Part shown: one piece after another, positions 27,951 through 37,569 of the stretch
Numbering within the stretch: the stretch's first letter is position 1
Layout of the letters: each line of letters opens with the position of its first letter
Made by a program: the position numbers and the translations under genes
Notes under the pieces: generated by a model
Databases searched by the model: none
What the model was told of the DNA's origin: nothing
The model's input: only the letters and a program-made list of their open reading frames with translations
Assembly (NCBI RefSeq): GCF_001854885.1
Contig: NZ_MDDV01000002.1
Coordinates: forward strand, 226,338 to 290,337
Source: Ensifer sp. LCM 4579
Lineage (GTDB): Bacteria > Pseudomonadota > Alphaproteobacteria > Rhizobiales > Rhizobiaceae
Direction: 5' to 3'
DNA length: 64,000 nt

Positions 27951-30863
27951 TCAGGCCCGCTTCATGAGTGGAAACCGCTCCTTCAGCAGCCGCAGGGTTG
28001 AATCTGATCCAATCGGCGGACCGAAGAGGAAGCTCTGACCATAATCGCAGCCCATCTGCGCGAGCTGGACCGCGTCTTCCTCGGATGCGATTCCCTCGGC
28101 GACCACCTGCATGTCGAGGTCGCGTGCCATGGCGATGACGGAGCGCAGCACGACGGCGCGCTTGTCGCTCGGATCACGCACCAGCGCCTTGTCGATCTTG
28201 ATCGTTTCGAAAGGGAAGCGGGTGAGATAGGACAGGGAGGAGTGCCCCGTGCCGAAATCGTCGAGCGCCAGGCGCAAGCCCGCTTCCTTCAGCTTCTCGA
28301 GTACGAGCCGCGCCTGTTCCGGGTTTTCCATCACCAGCGATTCGGTCAGCTCCATCTTGATTTGGGCGGGGTCGCAGCGGTTCTTGGTGAGCAGCGCACG
28401 CACGTCCTCATAGAGTTCGTTGTTCAAGAGCTGCGCACTCGATAGGTTGACCGAGACGAAGATCGGCAGATCACCGGTTTGCGTCTGCCATTCGGAGAGA
28501 TCGCTTGTTGCCCTGTCGAAGGCGAACATGCCGAGCTGGTTGATGATGTCGGAGTTCTCGGCGATCGGGATGAATTCCGTCGGCGAGATGTTGCCGCGCT
28601 TCGGGTGATCCCACCTCATGAGCGCCTCGAAGCCGGCGATCTCGGCATCGCTCAGGCGCACGATCGGCTGGTAGACGAGCGAAAGCTCCTTGCGCTCGAT
28701 CGCCCGTTTCAGGTCCGCTTCGAGCTGCAGGCGATCCGATCCGGAGGTGCGGAAGGATGGGCGGAACGGTTCGACGCGGTTTCCACCCTCCTTCTTGGCA
28801 CGGAACATTGCGAGTTCCGCATCATCGAGCAGGCCCGGCGCACTCTGCTCCTGGTCGAGCCAGGAGACGAGACCGATCGACGCGGTGAGATTGATTTCGC
28901 GATTGCCGTAGTTGAGCGGAACCATGATCGCTTTGCTGACGGCGTCGGCGAAGTCGGCGATCTTCGTCGGATCGCGCTCGGACATGAGGATAAGGCCGAA
29001 CTGATCGCCGCCGAGGCGCGCCAGCGTATCCTGGGGGCGCAACAGCCGCCGCAGCCGCCGCGTCAGCGCGATCAGGACGTTGTCGCCGGCGGCGATACCG
29101 AGCAGTTCGTTGACCTGTTTGTAGCGGTCGATGTCGATGGCGAGCACCGTCGGCCGTGTTGCATTCGTCCCGTCGGACATCAGCAAGATCGCCTGCAGGC
29201 GGTCGAGGAACACCTGCCTGTTCGGCAGACCGGTCAGATTGTCGAGAAGCGCGTTGTGCAGGAGACGTTCGACCGAGTTACGCTGTTCTGTAATGTCGAC
29301 GATGGTGCCGACGCAGCGGATGATCTCACCATTGGCACCGAGCACCGGCCGCGCGCGGATCGACAGCCAGTGATAATGACCGTCCTCGGCGCGCACGCGG
29401 AACTCGTGGTTCAGACGCCCCCGCCGATGCTCCAGCAGAACATCAAGGGTCGCGCGGAAGCGGTCGCGGTCATCCGGGTGCAGCCGCGGCACCCAGTTGC
29501 GCACCGGCCCGTTCATCGTTCCAAGGGAAAGCCCGAGCTGGTGCGAGATATCGGGGAGGGTGATGACGCGGTCGCGCGCCACGTCCCAGTCCCAGACGGT
29601 ATCGCCCGAACCGGTCAGCGCCAGAGCCTGGCGTTCGAGGTCTGAGAAGAGGCCCTGCTGGTAGGCGCCGCCGGAAAAGGCGTGCTGCATGACCGTGAAG
29701 CCGATCAATAGCACGATCAGCACGAGGCCGCCGCCAAGCGCCGGCTGTACGATATCGTTGGCGAGTTGCCCCGTCACGGCAAGCCACGCTCCGAAGAGCC
29801 AGACGAGGATCAGCAGCCATGCGGGAACGAGAAGGATGGCACGGTCGTAACGATTGAAGCCGAGATAGGCGATGAGCACAATGCCCGCCGTTGCCGTCAG
29901 CGCGAAGGAGAGGCGCGCGATGCCCGCGGCGATCGCCGGATCGTAGATGGCAACGCCGAAGAGCAGCGCCAGGCCGAGTATCCAGGCGAGCGTCGCATAG
30001 CCGAGATGCTGATGCCAGCGGTTGAGGTTGAGATAGGTGAAAAGAAAGATCACCAGACCGGCCGCCAGGAAGACTTCGGTTCCGGCGCGCCATATGCGTT
30101 CGTCATCCGCCGTCATGCTGATCAGCTTGGACAGGAAGCCGAAGTCGACGCAGATATAGGCGAGCACCGCCCAGGCAAGCGCCGCCGTTGCCGGCAGCAT
30201 CGAGGTGCCCTTGACGACGAACAGAATGGTCAGGAACACCGCCAAGAGGCCGGCAATGCCGAGTACGATGCCGCGATAGAGCGTGAAGGCGTTGACCGTG
30301 TCCTTGTAGGCCTCGGGTTGCCACAGATATATCTGCGGCAGATCGGGCGTCGCCAGTTCGGCCACGAAGGTGACGACCGCACCGGGATTGAGGGTGATCC
30401 GGAAGACGTCGGCTTCTTCGCTCGGCTGCCGGTCGAGCGAGAAGCCCTCGCTCGGCGTGATCGAGAGAATGCGCCGGGAACCGAGGTCGGGCCAGAACAG
30501 CTTGGAATTGACCAGGCGAAAATGCGGTGCGACGATTACCCGTTCGAGCTGCTCCTCCGACACATTGGCCAGCGCGAAGACGGCCCAGTCGCCCTGATGG
30601 TTCTCCGTACTCGAGCGCACTTCGATGCGGCGCACGATACCATCCGTGCCCGGAGCCGTGGAAACCTGGAACGCTTCTCCATGACCGCTATAGATTTCCG
30701 TCGTGGCGGTGAGATCGAGTGCAGTGTCCTCGCGCGAGATCTTCACCGGTTCGAGCGCATGCGCGACGCCGCCGGCAAGGCTGAGGACGAAGACGGCAAG
30801 TGCGACCAGAAACGCTGCCAGCCTTGCGGCTGGCCATGCGAACGGCTTCAAGGTCAGGGGCAT
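27951..30863 (-). CDS. Membrane sensor protein with 7TM, PAS, GGDEF and EAL domains
   Basis: About 970 residues. A signal peptide is followed by a periplasmic sensory region (about 35-180), a seven-helix block of the 7TMR-DISM type (about 195-405), a PAS/PAC domain (about 440-550), a GGDEF domain and an EAL domain (about 720-960). The diguanylate cyclase site reads GGDQF near residue 617 instead of GGEEF/GGDEF. The EAL side keeps EALMRW near 744 and DDFGTGHSSLSYL, so cyclic-di-GMP hydrolysis is likely. Its ATG overlaps the TGA of the GNAT gene (TGATG), which fixes the start. Confidence 0.9.
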   Translation of the reverse strand: MPLTLKPFAWPAARLAAFLVALAVFVLSLAGGVAHALEPVKISREDTALDLTATTEIYSGHGEAFQVSTAPGTDGIVRRIEVRSSTENHQGDWAVFALANVSEEQLERVIVAPHFRLVNSKLFWPDLGSRRILSITPSEGFSLDRQPSEEADVFRITLNPGAVVTFVAELATPDLPQIYLWQPEAYKDTVNAFTLYRGIVLGIAGLLAVFLTILFVVKGTSMLPATAALAWAVLAYICVDFGFLSKLISMTADDERIWRAGTEVFLAAGLVIFLFTYLNLNRWHQHLGYATLAWILGLALLFGVAIYDPAIAAGIARLSFALTATAGIVLIAYLGFNRYDRAILLVPAWLLILVWLFGAWLAVTGQLANDIVQPALGGGLVLIVLLIGFTVMQHAFSGGAYQQGLFSDLERQALALTGSGDTVWDWDVARDRVITLPDISHQLGLSLGTMNGPVRNWVPRLHPDDRDRFRATLDVLLEHRRGRLNHEFRVRAEDGHYHWLSIRARPVLGANGEIIRCVGTIVDITEQRNSVERLLHNALLDNLTGLPNRQVFLDRLQAILLMSDGTNATRPTVLAIDIDRYKQVNELLGIAAGDNVLIALTRRLRRLLRPQDTLARLGGDQFGLILMSERDPTKIADFADAVSKAIMVPLNYGNREINLTASIGLVSWLDQEQSAPGLLDDAELAMFRAKKEGGNRVEPFRPSFRTSGSDRLQLEADLKRAIERKELSLVYQPIVRLSDAEIAGFEALMRWDHPKRGNISPTEFIPIAENSDIINQLGMFAFDRATSDLSEWQTQTGDLPIFVSVNLSSAQLLNNELYEDVRALLTKNRCDPAQIKMELTESLVMENPEQARLVLEKLKEAGLRLALDDFGTGHSSLSYLTRFPFETIKIDKALVRDPSDKRAVVLRSVIAMARDLDMQVVAEGIASEEDAVQLAQMGCDYGQSFLFGPPIGSDSTLRLLKERFPLMKRA

Positions 30864-31474
30864 CAAAGGGGCATGTTCCTGTTCGGTACGGCATCCGTGG
30901 CGAGCCGCGAAAACATCAGGTGATCCCGCCACTGCCCGTTTATCTTCAAGTACTGTCTCAAGTAGCCTTCACGCTCAAAGCCGACCTTTTCAAGGAGACG
31001 GATGCTCCGCGCGTTTTCCGGAATACAGGCTGCCTCGATACGGTGCAACTCAAGCGTCGAAAAGATATAGGGGATTGTCAGCTTCAGTGCGCCGCACATG
31101 TGGCCGTGACCGGCATATTTCTGGCCCATCCAGTAGCCGATCATGCAATTCTGAGCTGCCCCCCGGCGGATGTGACCGATGGTGAGGCCGCCGAGCAGGG
31201 TTTCATCGGATTTACGGAAAAGCAACAACGGCACGGCCTGGCCGGATGCATATTCCTGTTCGTTGCGGTTGACGCGGTTGCGAAACGCGCTTTCCGTCAT
31301 CTCGTCGGCGCGCCAGCTCGGCTCCCAAGGCTCCAGGAAAGTGCGGCTGTCGCTGCGCAACCGGTACCATTGCCGATAATCGGAATAGCGGGGCAGGCGC
31401 AGCAGGTAATGCTCGTTGGCGATCTCGACCGTCTCGGGCTGCCGCGACAGGAACCGAAAAACCGATCGTGCCAT
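30863..31474 (-). CDS. GNAT N-acetyltransferase (RimJ-like)
   Basis: 203 residues. The acetyl-CoA fold is shown by the GYWMGQKYAGHGHMCGALKL segment (about 115-134; family Q/RxxGxG/A) and the HRIEAACIPENARSIRLLEKVGF segment typical of the RimJ/RimL group that acetylates protein N-termini. The N-terminal YLLRLPRYSDYRQW and FLEPWEP are also usual. The true substrate is unknown. It is translationally coupled to the GGDEF/EAL gene downstream, which is unusual for a ribosomal modifier. Confidence 0.85.
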   Translation of the reverse strand: MARSVFRFLSRQPETVEIANEHYLLRLPRYSDYRQWYRLRSDSRTFLEPWEPSWRADEMTESAFRNRVNRNEQEYASGQAVPLLLFRKSDETLLGGLTIGHIRRGAAQNCMIGYWMGQKYAGHGHMCGALKLTIPYIFSTLELHRIEAACIPENARSIRLLEKVGFEREGYLRQYLKINGQWRDHLMFSRLATDAVPNRNMPL

Positions 31475-31644
31475 ATATGCCTCCGCGCCAAGCTCACGAG
31501 CCGGGCAATGACAAAAGCAAATGCCGTCTCATTTCGAAACGTCGCACAAGTTTACGTCCAAATCGAATCCGATTTTAGAAATTGTGCAAGAAAATCACGG
31601 TGTACGGCCGCCGACGGCATCAGCCGCAGCGGCAGCAGCCTGCG

Positions 31645-32946
31645 TCAGCCCGCCATGGCCTTTACCGCGGCCGGCTTCGCGCTCAACGAGGAGAGGAGAT
31701 CGTTCATCGATGCGAGGTGGTCGAGAGGGCCGATCGCCGAAAGCGTGGGCACGGTGTCGAAGAAAAGCCGACCGGCGAGATCCGTCAGGCGCTCGATCGT
31801 GATGCCGGACAGACGCTCCATGAGTTCGTCATTCGGAATGGGCCGCCCATAGAGCATCATCTGCCGGGCAATCTGGCCGGCCCGGGCTGCGGGGCTCTCC
31901 TGACCCATCAATAATTGTGCCCGGATCTGCGCGCGAGCGCGCTCGATCTCCTGCTGTTCGATGTTCGTCGAAGATTTCCGCAACTCCTCGACTATGACCG
32001 GCATCAGTTCGGGCAGGTTTTCGCCACCGGTCGCGGCATGGATGCCGAAGATACCGGTATCGGAAAAGCCCCAATGGAAGGCATAGACGGAATAACAGAG
32101 GCCGCGATGCTCGCGCACTTCCTGGAAGAGGCGTGACGACATGCCGCCGCCAAGGATATTGGCGAGGATCTGAGAGCAATAGAAGTCGCGAGCATGATAG
32201 GCCCTGCCTTCGAAGCCGAGCAGGATCTGCGCGTCCATGAGGTCACGGGTTTCGCGACTGTCGCCGCCGGTATAGCGGGCCGTATCCAGCACGGGAGATG
32301 CAAGCGGCGAGGCGGGCAAGGTGGAGAAACGCTCCTCCACCTGACGCACGATCGTATCGTGGTCGATGGCGCCGGCGGCGACGATAAAGGTCCGGTCGGT
32401 TGTGTAGTTGCGGCCGAGATAGTGGCGAATCTGGTCGGGAGTAAACGACATCACCGTTTCCGGCGTCCCGAGGATCGGCCGGCCGACCGTCTGATCGCGA
32501 TAGGCCGTCTCGGCAAAGCGGTCGAACACCACGTCGTCCGGCGTGTCGTCGGCAGCGCCGATCTCCTGCAGGATCACGTGCTTCTCGCGGCGGAGCTCGT
32601 CCTCCTCGAAAGTCGATTCCGTCAGGATATCCGCCAGGATGTCGATCGCCAGCGGCACGTGGTCCTTGAGCACGCGCGCATAATAGGAGGTCGTCTCGGT
32701 GGAGGTGGCGGCGTTGACCTCGCCGCCGACATTCTCGATCTCTTCGGCGATCTGGCGGGCGCTGCGCCGACTCGTGCCCTTGAAAGCCATGTGCTCCAGC
32801 AAATGCGCAATGCCGTGTTCCTCCACGGTCTCATTGCGCGAACCGGACTTGATCCAGACGCCGAGCGCCACGCTCTCGAGATGCGGCATTTGCTCGGTAA
32901 CCACGGTCAGCCCGGAAGGCAGCCGGGTGCACTCAACTTTCATCAT
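31645..32946 (-). CDS. M16 family zinc peptidase (processing-peptidase-like)
   Basis: 433 residues, two M16 halves. The inverted zinc motif is H48-L-L-E51-H52 in GIAHLLEHMAFKGT, with a further glutamate in the EEDELRREKHVILQEI helix. The second half holds RGLCYSVYAFHWGFSDTG. Relatives are the mitochondrial processing peptidase beta subunit and PqqL/YmxG-type bacterial enzymes. It follows thrC by 14 bases and is probably co-transcribed with it, an arrangement common in rhizobia. A second, 3-base-later ATG is possible. Confidence 0.92.
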   Translation of the reverse strand: MMKVECTRLPSGLTVVTEQMPHLESVALGVWIKSGSRNETVEEHGIAHLLEHMAFKGTSRRSARQIAEEIENVGGEVNAATSTETTSYYARVLKDHVPLAIDILADILTESTFEEDELRREKHVILQEIGAADDTPDDVVFDRFAETAYRDQTVGRPILGTPETVMSFTPDQIRHYLGRNYTTDRTFIVAAGAIDHDTIVRQVEERFSTLPASPLASPVLDTARYTGGDSRETRDLMDAQILLGFEGRAYHARDFYCSQILANILGGGMSSRLFQEVREHRGLCYSVYAFHWGFSDTGIFGIHAATGGENLPELMPVIVEELRKSSTNIEQQEIERARAQIRAQLLMGQESPAARAGQIARQMMLYGRPIPNDELMERLSGITIERLTDLAGRLFFDTVPTLSAIGPLDHLASMNDLLSSLSAKPAAVKAMAG

Positions 32947-32960
32947 CCGCTTCTTTCGTT

Positions 32961-34367
32961 CTAATCCCGAACGCGCGTGCGCTCGCCGATGAAGGTTTCG
33001 ACGATCTTCAGTTCCGGATCGAGAATATCGAAACGCTCCGCCCTAGTCATGAGATCAGCAAGCCACGACGGAAGCGCCGGGTCAATACCGCTGGCCGATT
33101 TTACCGCGTCGGGAAATTTGGCCGGGTGGGCGGTCGCAAGCGTCACCATCGGTGCTTGAGGCTTCTCGTGCCCGACCGCAACAAAAGCGCCGATTGCCGT
33201 ATGCGGATCAAGGAGATAGCCGGTCTCCTCATAGGTTTTTCGGATCGTCTCCGACACCTCTTTTTCCGAGGCGCTGCCAGCGCGGAATTCCTTGCGGATT
33301 TTTTTCAGCGCTCCCTCGCTGATCGCGAACGACCCGGACTGGTTGAGCCCTGCCATCGCCGCGCGCACCGCAGCCGGATCCCGATCATGGGTTTCGAACA
33401 GGAGCCGCTCGAAATTGGAGGAGATCTGAATGTCCATCGACGGGGACGTCGTGGCCTTCACCTCGCGCATTTCATAGCGGCCGGTCTTCAGAGTGCGTGC
33501 AAGTATGTCGTTCTCATTGGTGGCGATGATCAGCTTGTCGATCGGCAGGCCCATGCGCTTTGCGACATAGCCCGCGAAAATATCGCCGAAATTGCCGGTC
33601 GGCACAGTGAACGAAATCTTCCGATCCGGGCCGCCGAGCGTGATCGCGGTCGTGAAATAGTAGACGATCTGCGCCATGATGCGCGCCCAGTTGATCGAGT
33701 TGACGCCGGAAAGCTTCACCCGGTCGCGAAAGGTCTCGTCGTTGAACATGGCTTTGACGAGGTTCTGGCAGTCGTCGAAATTGCCGTTGACGGCGATCGC
33801 ATGAACATTGCCGGCGGTCGCAGTGGTCATCTGCCTCTGCTGCACCGGCGACACCTTGCCGTGCGGGAAGAGAATGAAAATATCGGTGCGCTCGCGGCCG
33901 GCAAAGGCGTCGATCGCGGCTCCGCCGGTGTCGCCCGAGGTCGCGCCGACGATCGTCGCGCGTTCGCCCCGCTCGGCAAGCACATGATCCATCAGCCGCG
34001 CCAGCAACTGCATGGCGACATCCTTGAAGGCGAGCGTCGAGCCATGGAAGAGTTCCACCACGAAGGAGTTCGGGCCGGTCTGGACCAGGGGTGCCACCGC
34101 CGGGTGGCGGAAGGTGGCGTAAGCCTCGTCGATCATTTCGCGGAACGTCGCGGCCGGGATCTCGCCATTGGTGAAGGGGTGCAGCACGGCGAATGCGATG
34201 TCCTGGTAGGACTTGCCGCGCAGCCCCCGGATTTCTTTCTTCGAAAAGCTCGGCCACTCCTTCGGAAGATAAAGGCCGCCGTCGCGGGCGAGTCCCGCCA
34301 AAAGCGCATCGCAGAATCCGAGCGGGGCCGCTTCTCCGCGCGTCGATATGTACTTCACCGTCTTCAT
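32961..34367 (-). CDS. thrC: Threonine synthase
   Basis: 468 residues, full length for the long (ThrC type 2) class. The PLP lysine is K115 in GSTLAFKDVAMQLLARL; the phosphate-binding GATSGDTGGAAIDAF follows. It turns O-phosphohomoserine into threonine, so it completes the pathway of the ThrB encoded at about 24 kb. The chosen ATG gives the standard MKTVKYISTRG; the open frame reaches 34451 but the extra residues are arginine-rich and not family-like. Confidence 0.95.
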   Translation of the reverse strand: MKTVKYISTRGEAAPLGFCDALLAGLARDGGLYLPKEWPSFSKKEIRGLRGKSYQDIAFAVLHPFTNGEIPAATFREMIDEAYATFRHPAVAPLVQTGPNSFVVELFHGSTLAFKDVAMQLLARLMDHVLAERGERATIVGATSGDTGGAAIDAFAGRERTDIFILFPHGKVSPVQQRQMTTATAGNVHAIAVNGNFDDCQNLVKAMFNDETFRDRVKLSGVNSINWARIMAQIVYYFTTAITLGGPDRKISFTVPTGNFGDIFAGYVAKRMGLPIDKLIIATNENDILARTLKTGRYEMREVKATTSPSMDIQISSNFERLLFETHDRDPAAVRAAMAGLNQSGSFAISEGALKKIRKEFRAGSASEKEVSETIRKTYEETGYLLDPHTAIGAFVAVGHEKPQAPMVTLATAHPAKFPDAVKSASGIDPALPSWLADLMTRAERFDILDPELKIVETFIGERTRVRD

Positions 34368-34824
34368 TCCTTCGTCACCCATATCCCGTGGCTGGAGTGC
34401 AATCGGGCGACCGGCCCGCGCACTCATCTCGATCCGCCTCTCGCGCCGCACCCTTCAAGAGGCGCATAACATCGGTTGCAGCAAGCAGGCATTGTGGAGT
34501 TCTTGAGAGACGCCCGCCCCCGCCGCCCTTTTTGCGTCAGTCCCCCGAAAATCGCGCGGCCATTCTTGTTACCATGGCAATTTCGCGCCCTTTTCGGAAT
34601 TTTCGGTTCAACAGGGCCGCCCCGTCGATTTTTCGATTTCGCGCTGCTATAGACGATGCCCGAAGGCCGTGAAAGGCCTCTGCCGATCGTAATCGCACCG
34701 GAAGCGGCGGTCCCGCATGATTTCGGTTCGAGCATCGCAACGGGCCGCGACGACTACGGCTGTTTCAGGCTGCGGTCATGGCGTTCCCGAGAATTTTGAA
34801 CTGGTTCTGAAGAGGTTGTGCAAC
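34368..34824. other. Divergent intergenic region, thrC to lipoprotein gene
   Basis: 457 bases with no supported gene. Frames on both strands are open for up to 100 codons but have the skewed, arginine- or serine-rich make-up of chance frames. It must contain the thrC promoter. I see no palindrome or riboswitch-like structure. Confidence 0.5.
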
Positions 34825-35370
34825 GTGTCTGCCAATGTGTCTCGCCATCTTCTCGCAATGTCCGTCCTGCTGGCCGTCGCCGGCTGTAACAAGACGCAAA
34901 CGGGAGGGGCAATCGAAGCAGGCGGCAGCGCGAGTGCGCCGACCCCGGCCGTCGTCCAGGCAGCTTGCCCGCCTGTAACGCTCAGGGATGGAACCGCCTC
35001 CTATCGCACCTATGCCAAGGGTGGAAAGGACGATCCCACCAAGGTCGTCTATCAGGCGTCGCTTGCCGATACCACGCGCCAGTGCGTACAGAGCCAAGAC
35101 AGCCTCAGGGTGACGGTGGTCGCGCAGGGTCGCGTTGTGGCCGGTCCCGCCGGTGGGCCGGGCAAGCTGACCATGCCGATCCGCGTTGCCGCGACCGACG
35201 GCGAAAAGACGCTCTATTCCGAACTGACGCAATTCCCGGTCGAGGTCCCGCCGGGCAGCACCAATGCACAGTTCGTCTTCACCAAGGCCGACGTCACCCT
35301 GCCGGCGGGCGCTGGGGCGGACGCGAAGATATTCATCGGTTTCGACGAGGGGCCGTATCGGACGCGGTAG
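34825..35370 (+). CDS. Hypothetical lipoprotein
   Basis: 181 residues from a GTG with AGAGG nine bases upstream. The signal sequence SRHLLAMSVLLAVAGCNKT has the lipobox VAGC (about residues 19-22). The mature part is Ala/Gly/Pro-rich at first, then a beta-rich domain (CPPVTLRDGTASYRTYAKGG and later TKADVTLPAGAGADAKIFIGFDEGP). The pattern occurs in rhizobial lipoproteins of unknown function. The frame extends upstream to 34717, without a signal for starting there. Confidence 0.72.
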   Translation: MSANVSRHLLAMSVLLAVAGCNKTQTGGAIEAGGSASAPTPAVVQAACPPVTLRDGTASYRTYAKGGKDDPTKVVYQASLADTTRQCVQSQDSLRVTVVAQGRVVAGPAGGPGKLTMPIRVAATDGEKTLYSELTQFPVEVPPGSTNAQFVFTKADVTLPAGAGADAKIFIGFDEGPYRTR

Positions 35371-35403
35371 GCTTCGCGGTCCGCCTTTTACTCTGAGCGG
35401 ATT

Positions 35404-35430
35404 GCCCCTCTCCACAGGCGGGAGAGGGGC
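35404..35430. terminator. CCCTCTCC hairpin between convergent genes
   Basis: Perfect 10-base stem GCCCCTCTCC and GGAGAGGGGC with loop ACAGGCG. It shares stem core and loop with the hairpin at 25200-25224. It lies 34 bases after the lipoprotein stop and 50 bases before the end of the Liv-type gene, so it can end both transcripts. Confidence 0.6.
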
Positions 35431-35479
35431 CTTGCGACTCCGGCGCCGTCAGCTACGATCCGAATCCACGAGAGCCCGA

Positions 35480-36586
35480 TCACTCGGCGGGCACACTGTT
35501 GCCGGCCTCCCATTTGTAAAGGGAGAAGCTCGGCGAGGTCAGATCGCCGGATTCGCCATAGGTCAGTTTGCCGATTACCGTATCGATCTCGTCGCCGGAC
35601 TTGATCGCTGTGGCGACCGCAGTCGGATCTTCGGGGGAGCCCGCCTTCTCGATGCCGGCCTTGATCACCTGTACGGCGGCGTAGGCGTTGAGCGTGAATG
35701 CTTCGGCCGGAATGTTCTTCGCCTTGAGAGCCTCGATCACCGGCGCAGCGGCTGGGTTGCGGGTGGCGTCGCTGGCATTGGTGTAGATCGTCCCCTCGGC
35801 CGCATCGCCGCCGATTGCCCAGAACTCCGTGTTGGAGAGGCCGTCGCCGCCGATCAGCTGTGCGTCGACACCCTGATCGTGCATCTGACGGACAAGCAGG
35901 CCGCCCTCGGCGTGGTAGCCGCCGAAATAGACCACGTCGACCTTCTCGGCCTTAAGGCGCGTGACGATGGCGCTGTAGTCCTTCTCGCCCGGGGTCAGTC
36001 CTTCATAGACGACTTCATCGATACCGCCTGCATTGATGGCGGCCTTGAAGCCGTCGGCGAGGCCTTTGCCGTAGGCCCCCTTGTCATGAAGGACGGCGAT
36101 GCGCTTGTCCTTGAGATTCTGCAAGACGTAATCGGCGGCGACCACGGCCTGCTGATCATCGCGGCCGCAGGTGCGAAAGACATTCCAGAGCCCGCGGGTG
36201 GTGAGATTCGGCGTCGTCGCCGTCGGCGTGACCATGACGATGCCGTTTTCCGCCAGCACGTCGGAGGCCGGCATCGCCGTACCGGAAAGAACCGGGCCGA
36301 CCACATAGCGCACGCCTTCGCCTGCAAGCTGGTTGGATACGGACACGGCCTGCTTCGGTTCGCCGCCGGTGTCGACGATCCTGATGACGACCTTCTCGCC
36401 ACCGATGCCGCCTTTTTCATTGATCGCGGCCACGGCGGCCTCGGCGCCGTTCTTGACCTGCTCGCCGAAGGCCGCGACCGGTCCGGTGAGCGGGGTGATC
36501 ACGCCGAGCGTGACGTCGGCATGGGCGAGCGGAGCAAAAGCGACACCGGCCGCAAAGGTCAGTGCGGACAACAATGAAAGACGCAT
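35480..36586 (-). CDS. Branched-chain amino acid ABC transporter periplasmic binding protein (LivJ/LivK type)
   Basis: 368 residues with a signal peptide ([23 protein letters not shown]). The type I periplasmic-binding fold is shown by [28 protein letters not shown] at the start, [15 protein letters not shown], the RTCGRDDQQ loop and [22 protein letters not shown] strand. It should bind branched-chain or related amino acids. No permease or ATPase genes are adjacent, so it must work with a transporter encoded elsewhere. A start at 36676 would bury the signal peptide. Confidence 0.9.
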   Translation of the reverse strand: MRLSLLSALTFAAGVAFAPLAHADVTLGVITPLTGPVAAFGEQVKNGAEAAVAAINEKGGIGGEKVVIRIVDTGGEPKQAVSVSNQLAGEGVRYVVGPVLSGTAMPASDVLAENGIVMVTPTATTPNLTTRGLWNVFRTCGRDDQQAVVAADYVLQNLKDKRIAVLHDKGAYGKGLADGFKAAINAGGIDEVVYEGLTPGEKDYSAIVTRLKAEKVDVVYFGGYHAEGGLLVRQMHDQGVDAQLIGGDGLSNTEFWAIGGDAAEGTIYTNASDATRNPAAAPVIEALKAKNIPAEAFTLNAYAAVQVIKAGIEKAGSPEDPTAVATAIKSGDEIDTVIGKLTYGESGDLTSPSFSLYKWEAGNSVPAE

Positions 36587-36696
36587 GGCGTTTTCTCCTC
36601 CTTGGAAAGTCCCCTTGAACCTGTTGATATAGTCCTCTTGCGCGGCTGGGAAACCGGCTCGTTCGACAGAAAGCACGCGCTATTTGTTGCGTAACC

Positions 36697-36803
36697 CTAC
36701 AGCGCCGCGCGCCTTATTAGACGCGCAAGGGTTGCTGGAGCACTCTGAATCGCTGCATGTCCTTGCCCCTTAGTCGAGGTCGGCTAAACGAGACATGCAG
36801 TAG
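36697..36803 (+). repeat. RIME1 element, full-length
   Basis: 107 bases from CTACAGCGCCGCGCG to ACATGCAGTAG, same length as the copy at 10759. The right palindrome has drifted (AGTCGAGGTCGGCT), so its stem is weaker. It lies between the Liv-type gene and the HAD gene, downstream of the HAD stop codon on its strand. Confidence 0.85.
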
Positions 36804-36873
36804 AGGACGCGCCAAGCCTGCCGAGCGGATTTGCAGCCGCGAGTTGGCAGGTCGTTTCAGGCGGCAAAAGCTG

Positions 36874-37569
36874 TCAGGCGGTCAGTGATTCCGACCATTC
36901 GGCAAGCGCAGCGATCACGCCGGGCAAGGATGCCATACGCGCAAAGACGGTCTCCGCGCCGGCATCCGTCAGCCTGTCGGCATGCGACGGATAGGTATGC
37001 TTCCCGCCGGTGAAGCCGACGACGCGCATCCCGGCCGCCCGCGCGCCGTGGACGCCGTGGACGGAATCCTCAATGACGAGGACGCGCGAGGGGTCGCGGC
37101 CGAACTGGGCGGCACCGTGCAGGAAGATATCCGGCTTCGGCTTCACCCGATCCGGCCCGAGGTCTCGCGCGGAATAGATATGGGGACCGAAATGATCGCG
37201 GATGCCGACCTTGCCGAGCATCGTGGCGAGGCGCGCCGAGGTGGAGTTGGAGCAGACGCAATGCGGCAGCGTGAGCTGCATCAGCACCGGCAGGACGCCG
37301 TCGATGATTCTGACGTCGCGGGCCAGTCGCTTGTCGAGAACGGCCTCGACCTTGTCGATCAGCGAGGCCGAGAGCGGAACATTGGCCTCCTTTTCGATCG
37401 TCAGCAGGGTGTCGCGCCATGTCATGCCGGCGAAGCGTTCATTCATCTCGTCGATGCTGATCGGATAGCCCGCCTCGCTCACCAGCGCAGCCTGAACTTC
37501 CGAGGCTATGATTTCCGAATCGACGAGAACGCCGTCGCAATCGAAGATGATGAGGTCGATACCGGTCAT
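36874..37569 (-). CDS. HAD superfamily hydrolase (beta-phosphoglucomutase/GPH-like)
   Basis: 231 residues. Motif I is IIFDCDGVLVDS with nucleophile D10 and D12; motif II is the CVCSNSTSARL segment, motif III the KPKPDIFLHGAAQ lysine and motif IV VLVIEDSVHGVHGARAAG. The alpha-helical cap between motifs I and II puts it in the DhaA/PGMB-like C1 group, which hydrolyses or moves phosphate on small sugars. Substrate unknown. The ATG chosen is the only one that gives the standard N-terminus. Confidence 0.88.
   Translation of the reverse strand: MTGIDLIIFDCDGVLVDSEIIASEVQAALVSEAGYPISIDEMNERFAGMTWRDTLLTIEKEANVPLSASLIDKVEAVLDKRLARDVRIIDGVLPVLMQLTLPHCVCSNSTSARLATMLGKVGIRDHFGPHIYSARDLGPDRVKPKPDIFLHGAAQFGRDPSRVLVIEDSVHGVHGARAAGMRVVGFTGGKHTYPSHADRLTDAGAETVFARMASLPGVIAALAEWSESLTA

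Noticed and set aside
28479..30923. Two long plus-strand frames (28479-29645 and 29766-30923) opposite the GGDEF/EAL gene
   Set aside because: Both lie entirely opposite or across the certain sensor gene and have the Arg/Glu/Gly-rich make-up of shadows.
34424..34735. Minus-strand frame of 103 codons upstream of thrC
   Set aside because: No ribosome site, Ser/Arg/Gly-rich make-up, and it overlaps the promoter region of thrC.
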